Positions 13,020 to 15,691 of a DNA stretch of 15,691 nt are shown here, one piece after another. Made by a program: the position numbers and the translations under genes. Source of the stretch: DATDAH01 sp036525535 (GTDB lineage Bacteria; Actinomycetota; Acidimicrobiia; Acidimicrobiales; DATDAH01). How positions within the stretch are numbered: the first letter of the stretch is position 1; the number at the start of each line of letters is the position of its first letter. Location of the stretch: NCBI GenBank assembly GCA_036525535.1, contig DATDAH010000196.1:1-15691 (forward strand), in the 5' to 3' direction. Below the pieces are notes generated by a model. That model searched no databases, was not told the origin of the DNA, and worked only from the letters and a program-made list of their open reading frames with translations.

Positions 13020-13545
13020 CGGGGGTCCTCTCGCCGTACTCGTTCCGGAAGGCGATCCGGGCGCGGACGAGCAGCGCCTCGGTGGCGTGGATGGTGCGGC
13101 CCAGGTGGCCGGCGACGGACGGGACGGGGAGGCCGTCGAGGTAGCGGAGCGTGAGGGCGGCTCGGTGGTGGGGGCCGAGGTCGGCCAGCACGTCGTGGGC
13201 CACGACCGCATCGACGGTGGCGTCCCAGTCGTCGACCTCGGCGGTCTGGCGAGGATCGGCTTCGACCGCGGCCAGCTTGCGCTCGTCACGGGCCTCGGCC
13301 CGCCAATGGTCGACCAGCTTGTGGCGGGCCACCCCGATGAGCCAGGCCACCGTGAGGTCGGGGATACGGCCCCGCTGGACGCCGTCGATCGCCGCCATGA
13401 ACGTCTCCGACGTCAGGTCCTCCGCTGTGCCCTCGTCGCCGCAGCGGTGGAGCAGGTAGCCGTAGACCTCCGGCAGCGCCTCGTCGTACAGCGCGAGAAG
13501 GGCCGGTCCCTGGTCCGCTGACGCTGTTGCCGGGTCACTCACCAC
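13012..13545 (-). CDS. ECF-family RNA polymerase sigma factor
   Basis: A 177-residue sigma-70 family protein of ECF size. Region 2 covers about 17-82, with the core-binding helix AEDLTSETFMAAI (41-53) and the -10-recognition part ending in VARHKLVDHWR. Region 4 covers about 118-168, with LGPHHRAALTLRYLDGLPV leading into a helix-turn-helix (138-162). Region 3 is absent, as expected for ECF factors. No anti-sigma gene with a zinc-finger or membrane segment lies beside it. Instead it overlaps the VOC gene by eight bases, so the VOC protein is a candidate partner or the main target product. The start is GTG at 13545 or the adjacent GTG at 13542; neither has a clear Shine-Dalgarno site. A hairpin at 13573-13590 and paired CCCTCGA repeats lie upstream. 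The stimulus is unknown. Confidence 0.9.
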   Translation of the reverse strand: MVSDPATASADQGPALLALYDEALPEVYGYLLHRCGDEGTAEDLTSETFMAAIDGVQRGRIPDLTVAWLIGVARHKLVDHWRAEARDERKLAAVEADPRQTAEVDDWDATVDAVVAHDVLADLGPHHRAALTLRYLDGLPVPSVAGHLGRTIHATEALLVRARIAFRNEYGERTPDA

Positions 13546-13572
13546 CCGTACATCGTCCCCCGCCCCTCAACT

Positions 13573-13613
13573 CCGACGGGCGAAGGTCGGATTTCCCTCG
13601 AGTCAGCCCTCGA
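13573..13613. promoter_or_regulatory. Hairpin and spaced direct repeats upstream of the ECF sigma gene
   Basis: CCGAC (13573-13577) pairs with GTCGG (13586-13590). Next to it CCCTCGA occurs twice (13595-13601 and 13607-13613), with starts 12 bp apart, roughly one helical turn. The position, 30-70 bp before the sigma gene, suits an operator, but short GC-rich repeats arise easily by chance. Confidence 0.25.
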
Positions 13614-13643
13614 CGACGGACTCCATGATCGTCTTCTCCCGGA

Positions 13644-13681
13644 CGGCGCCGGACGAAAGAAGTCGTCAGATTCGGCGCCGG
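13644..13681 (-). terminator. Nested inverted repeat downstream of the hydroxyacid dehydrogenase
   Basis: Two copies of the self-complementary CGGCGCCG (13644-13651 and 13673-13680) flank an inner stem GACGA/TCGTC (13652-13656 with 13663-13667). Together they can fold into a two-tier hairpin nine bases after the dehydrogenase stop. There is no U tract. A terminator separating the dehydrogenase from the sigma gene is the simplest reading. Confidence 0.4.
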
Positions 13682-13689
13682 CGCGGCGT

Positions 13690-14622
13690 TCAGTAGCCGG
13701 CGACCGTGTCCACGACGTTCTCGAGGGGGGCGCCGGACTCCCAGCGGCCGAGCTCCTCCAGGAAGATGCCGAGGATGCGGTCGTAGCGCTCCGGCGAGCT
13801 CCACGAGATGTGGGGGCTGAGGTGCACCCGGGGGTGGGTGTAGAGCCAGTGCCCGTCGGGCAGGGGTTCGGGGTCCACGGTGTCCAGCGAGGCCAGCGCC
13901 ACCCGGCCGTCGTCCAGCGCCGTGCGCAGGGCGTCCTGGTCGATGAGCGCGCCCCGGGCGATGTTGACGACGTGGGCGCCCGGGCCGAGCCGCTCGAGCA
14001 CGGCCGACCCGACGAGGTGCTCGGTCTCCGAGGTGGCGGGGGCGGTCACGACCAGGTGGTCGCACCAGTCGGCCAGCGCCAGCAGGTCGGTGACGATCTC
14101 CACGTTCGGGTCGTCGGCGGGGATCGGGCGCCGGCGGTAGGCCCGCACCTCGCTGCCGAAGGGAAGCGCCCGCCGGGCCACGGCCGAGCCGATGCCGCCG
14201 AAGCCGATGATGCCGACGTGGCTGCCTTTGAGGGTGCCGAGGTCGGCGTTGTTCCAGTGCTCCGGCGCTGCGGTGATCCAGGAGCCGGGCAGACGCTTCT
14301 CGAAGGCCAGCATCTGGGTGATGACCCACTCGGAGATGGGCCCGGCCCCGGCGCCGCGGGAGCAGGTCAGGACCTGGTCGGGGAGCAGCAGGTCGAACGG
14401 GAAGTGGTCGACCCCGGTGCCGAAGTTGTGGACCCAGCGGACGCCTCGACCGAAGAGCGTCGGGAAGTCCTGGGCGAACCAGTGCGAGGTGAGCAGGACC
14501 TCGCCCGCGGCTTCGTCCTCGAGTGCCTCACCGGTGCCGATCGACCGGACGTCGAGGTCCGGGAAGGCGACCGCGATCTCGCCGGTGATGCGCTCGCCCA
14601 TCTGGGAGAGGACGGTGGTCAC
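13690..14622 (-). CDS. D-isomer-specific 2-hydroxyacid dehydrogenase
   Basis: A 310-residue member of the D-2-hydroxyacid dehydrogenase family, which interconverts 2-ketoacids and D-2-hydroxyacids, or acts on glyoxylate and hydroxypyruvate. The nucleotide-binding motif is GFGGIG (140-145). The basic stretch YRRRP (162-166) after the next strand predicts NADP(H) rather than NAD(H). The catalytic set is complete: Arg223 in NIARGALI, Glu252 in DPEPLPDG and His271 in SPHISW. The GTG at 14622 was chosen because the sequence before it reads as junk and overlaps the synthetase gene. The start lies 13 bases after the synthetase stop, so the two are probably one transcript, although the dehydrogenase has no obvious place in beta-oxidation. 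It is followed by a nested inverted repeat. The substrate cannot be assigned. Confidence 0.92.
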   Translation of the reverse strand: MTTVLSQMGERITGEIAVAFPDLDVRSIGTGEALEDEAAGEVLLTSHWFAQDFPTLFGRGVRWVHNFGTGVDHFPFDLLLPDQVLTCSRGAGAGPISEWVITQMLAFEKRLPGSWITAAPEHWNNADLGTLKGSHVGIIGFGGIGSAVARRALPFGSEVRAYRRRPIPADDPNVEIVTDLLALADWCDHLVVTAPATSETEHLVGSAVLERLGPGAHVVNIARGALIDQDALRTALDDGRVALASLDTVDPEPLPDGHWLYTHPRVHLSPHISWSSPERYDRILGIFLEELGRWESGAPLENVVDTVAGY

Positions 14623-14635
14623 GGGCGGAAGCCTC

Positions 14636-15691
14636 TCAGGCGAAGTCCTCGTCGATGAGTTCGGGGTTGCCGGCAGCGATGTCGGCCGCCCACCGGTAGT
14701 CGGGCTTGCCACTCGGGGCCCGGGTCACGGCGTCCACGAAGTGGACCTGGCGGGGGACCTTGTAGCCGGCGATCTCCTTGCGGCAGTGCTCCTGCAAGTC
14801 CTTGACCGAGGCCAGCTCGGCGCCGTCCCGGAGCTGCACGACGGCGGCGACCCGCTGGCCCCAGCGCTCGTCCTTCACGCCGATGACCGTGGCGTCGTAG
14901 ATCGCTGGGTGGGACTTCACGGCGGCCTCGACCTCTTCGGGGTAGATCTTCTCGCCGCCAGAGTTGATGGAGACCGAGCCCCGGCCGAGGAGGGTGATGG
15001 AGCCGTCCTCCTCGACGGTGGCGAAGTCCCCCGGGACCGCGTAACGGGTGCCGTCGGGACCGGTGATGAAGGTCTCGGCCGTCTTGACCTCGTCGTTGTA
15101 ATAGCCGAGCGGGATGTTGCCGAAGCGGGCCACCTTGCCCACGACGCCGGAGCCGGGCTGGACGATGTTGAAGTCCTCGTCGATGACGACGGAGTCGGGC
15201 ATGGCGGTGACGGTCGGGCCACCCTTCATGGCCGTGTTGCCCTTGCCCACGACGACCATGCCGTTGTTGCCGGACTCGGAGGCGCCGATGGCGTCGGTCA
15301 GGATCAGGTCGGGGAAGACCTCGAAGAACTGGTCCTTCACCGAAGGGGAGAAGACCGCCGCGCTGCTGGACAGCGAGAACAACGAGGAGACGTCGTAGCG
15401 GTCCCGGTTGGCCTGCAGGGTCTCGATCAGGGGCCGGGCCATGGCGTCGCCGGTGATCATCATCGAGTTGATGCCCTCGCGCTGGATGAGCTCCCAGCAC
15501 TCGTCGGCGTCGAAGTTGGCCACGAGCACGACTCGGTTGCCGGTCATGGCCTGGCTCATGAGGCCCCACTGGGTGGCGCCGTGCATGAGGGGGGCGATGG
15601 GGAAGAAGGTGATGGGGTCGGGGTAGGCCTTGGCGATGATCTCCTCCGGCGTGGTGGCCCGGACCTTCGTCATGGGGTCGATGCCGCCGCC
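14636..15691 (-). CDS. Acyl-CoA synthetase (AMP-forming), FadD-type, N-terminal part outside the window
   Basis: The last 351 residues of an adenylate-forming fatty-acyl/steroid-CoA ligase; the frame is open to the right edge, so about one third, including the P-loop, is missing. Counting from the edge, the acyl-binding-pocket region PIAPLMHGATQW comes first (about 31-42). The GASESG segment (136-141) corresponds to the A5 motif. PGD (about 220-222) supplies the ribose-binding Asp. The hinge and GGEKIYPEEVE (245-255) are next, and the catalytic Lys lies in SGKPDYRW (about 329). The wording INSGGEKIYPEEVE resembles FadD17/FadD19-type enzymes of cholesterol side-chain metabolism. It activates a carboxylic acid with ATP and CoA. 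It is upstream of, and probably co-transcribed with, the hydroxyacid dehydrogenase. Family firm; substrate inferred. Confidence 0.92.
   Translation of the reverse strand, partial: GGGIDPMTKVRATTPEEIIAKAYPDPITFFPIAPLMHGATQWGLMSQAMTGNRVVLVANFDADECWELIQREGINSMMITGDAMARPLIETLQANRDRYDVSSLFSLSSSAAVFSPSVKDQFFEVFPDLILTDAIGASESGNNGMVVVGKGNTAMKGGPTVTAMPDSVVIDEDFNIVQPGSGVVGKVARFGNIPLGYYNDEVKTAETFITGPDGTRYAVPGDFATVEEDGSITLLGRGSVSINSGGEKIYPEEVEAAVKSHPAIYDATVIGVKDERWGQRVAAVVQLRDGAELASVKDLQEHCRKEIAGYKVPRQVHFVDAVTRAPSGKPDYRWAADIAAGNPELIDEDFA

Noticed and set aside
13546..13620. ECF-type autoregulatory promoter (GGAAAT followed by CGTC) before the sigma gene
   Set aside because: The spacing between the two boxes is only about 12 bases, too short for an ECF promoter; not enough to report.
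14623..14712. 30-residue upstream extension of the hydroxyacid dehydrogenase
   Set aside because: It overlaps the synthetase coding sequence and reads as Ser/Thr/Pro-rich shadow; GTG 14622 gives a normal family N-terminus.

Overview
The window is GC-rich (about 70% by eye) with dense, short-spaced, overlapping genes, many GTG starts and several genes lacking a Shine-Dalgarno site. Together with the gene content (FadD-, FadE- and FadA-type lipid and steroid degradation enzymes, a DUF1295 protein, an ECF sigma factor joined to a VOC gene), this points to an actinomycete, possibly class Acidimicrobiia. The placement is inference; no rRNA or other marker gene is present. No tRNA, CRISPR array, IS element, prophage or toxin-antitoxin gene was seen.

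Layout. At 1-2223 a minus-strand operon encodes an acyl-CoA dehydrogenase, an HsdA-like SDR and a second SDR, each overlapping the next by a GTGA or TTGA junction. The last SDR is broken near the left edge: its N-terminal part lies on the minus strand, while a central SDR segment lies inverted on the plus strand. At 2255-3664 a divergent pair encodes a secreted lipoprotein with NDSG/DWED/GDIGDN motifs and a small conserved cytoplasmic protein. At 3677-5537 an APH-type phosphotransferase (minus) diverges from a crotonase with ECI2-type isomerase residues (plus). A 188-bp spacer rich in GAGCG repeats with a strong hairpin follows. At 5726-7548 a DUF1295 reductase/methyltransferase-like membrane protein overlaps a PlsC-like acyltransferase (minus), which diverges from a FadA5-like thiolase (7611-8774). 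At 8911/8926-12049 lie the ATPase and permease of a MacB/FtsX-type ABC system. It is convergent, with one base between, with an ECF sigma factor-VOC operon (13545-12051, minus). At 13690-15691 a D-2-hydroxyacid dehydrogenase lies downstream of a FadD-like acyl-CoA synthetase that runs off the right edge.

How the genes work together. The synthetase, acyl-CoA dehydrogenase, enoyl-CoA isomerase, thiolase and SDRs can account for activation and beta-oxidation of a branched, steroid-side-chain-like or hydroxylated acyl chain. The phosphotransferase recalls the LvaA/ACAD10-11 kinases of 4-hydroxyacyl-CoA metabolism. The remaining genes are envelope, transport or regulatory functions with no clear link to that pathway.

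I see no clearly new defence or mobile system. The points most worth a second look are the inverted SDR at the left edge, the ECF-VOC pair with an extra N-terminal module and two possible starts, the GAGCG repeat spacer, the start problem of the ABC ATPase, the overlapping divergent promoters, and several catalytic-residue substitutions.
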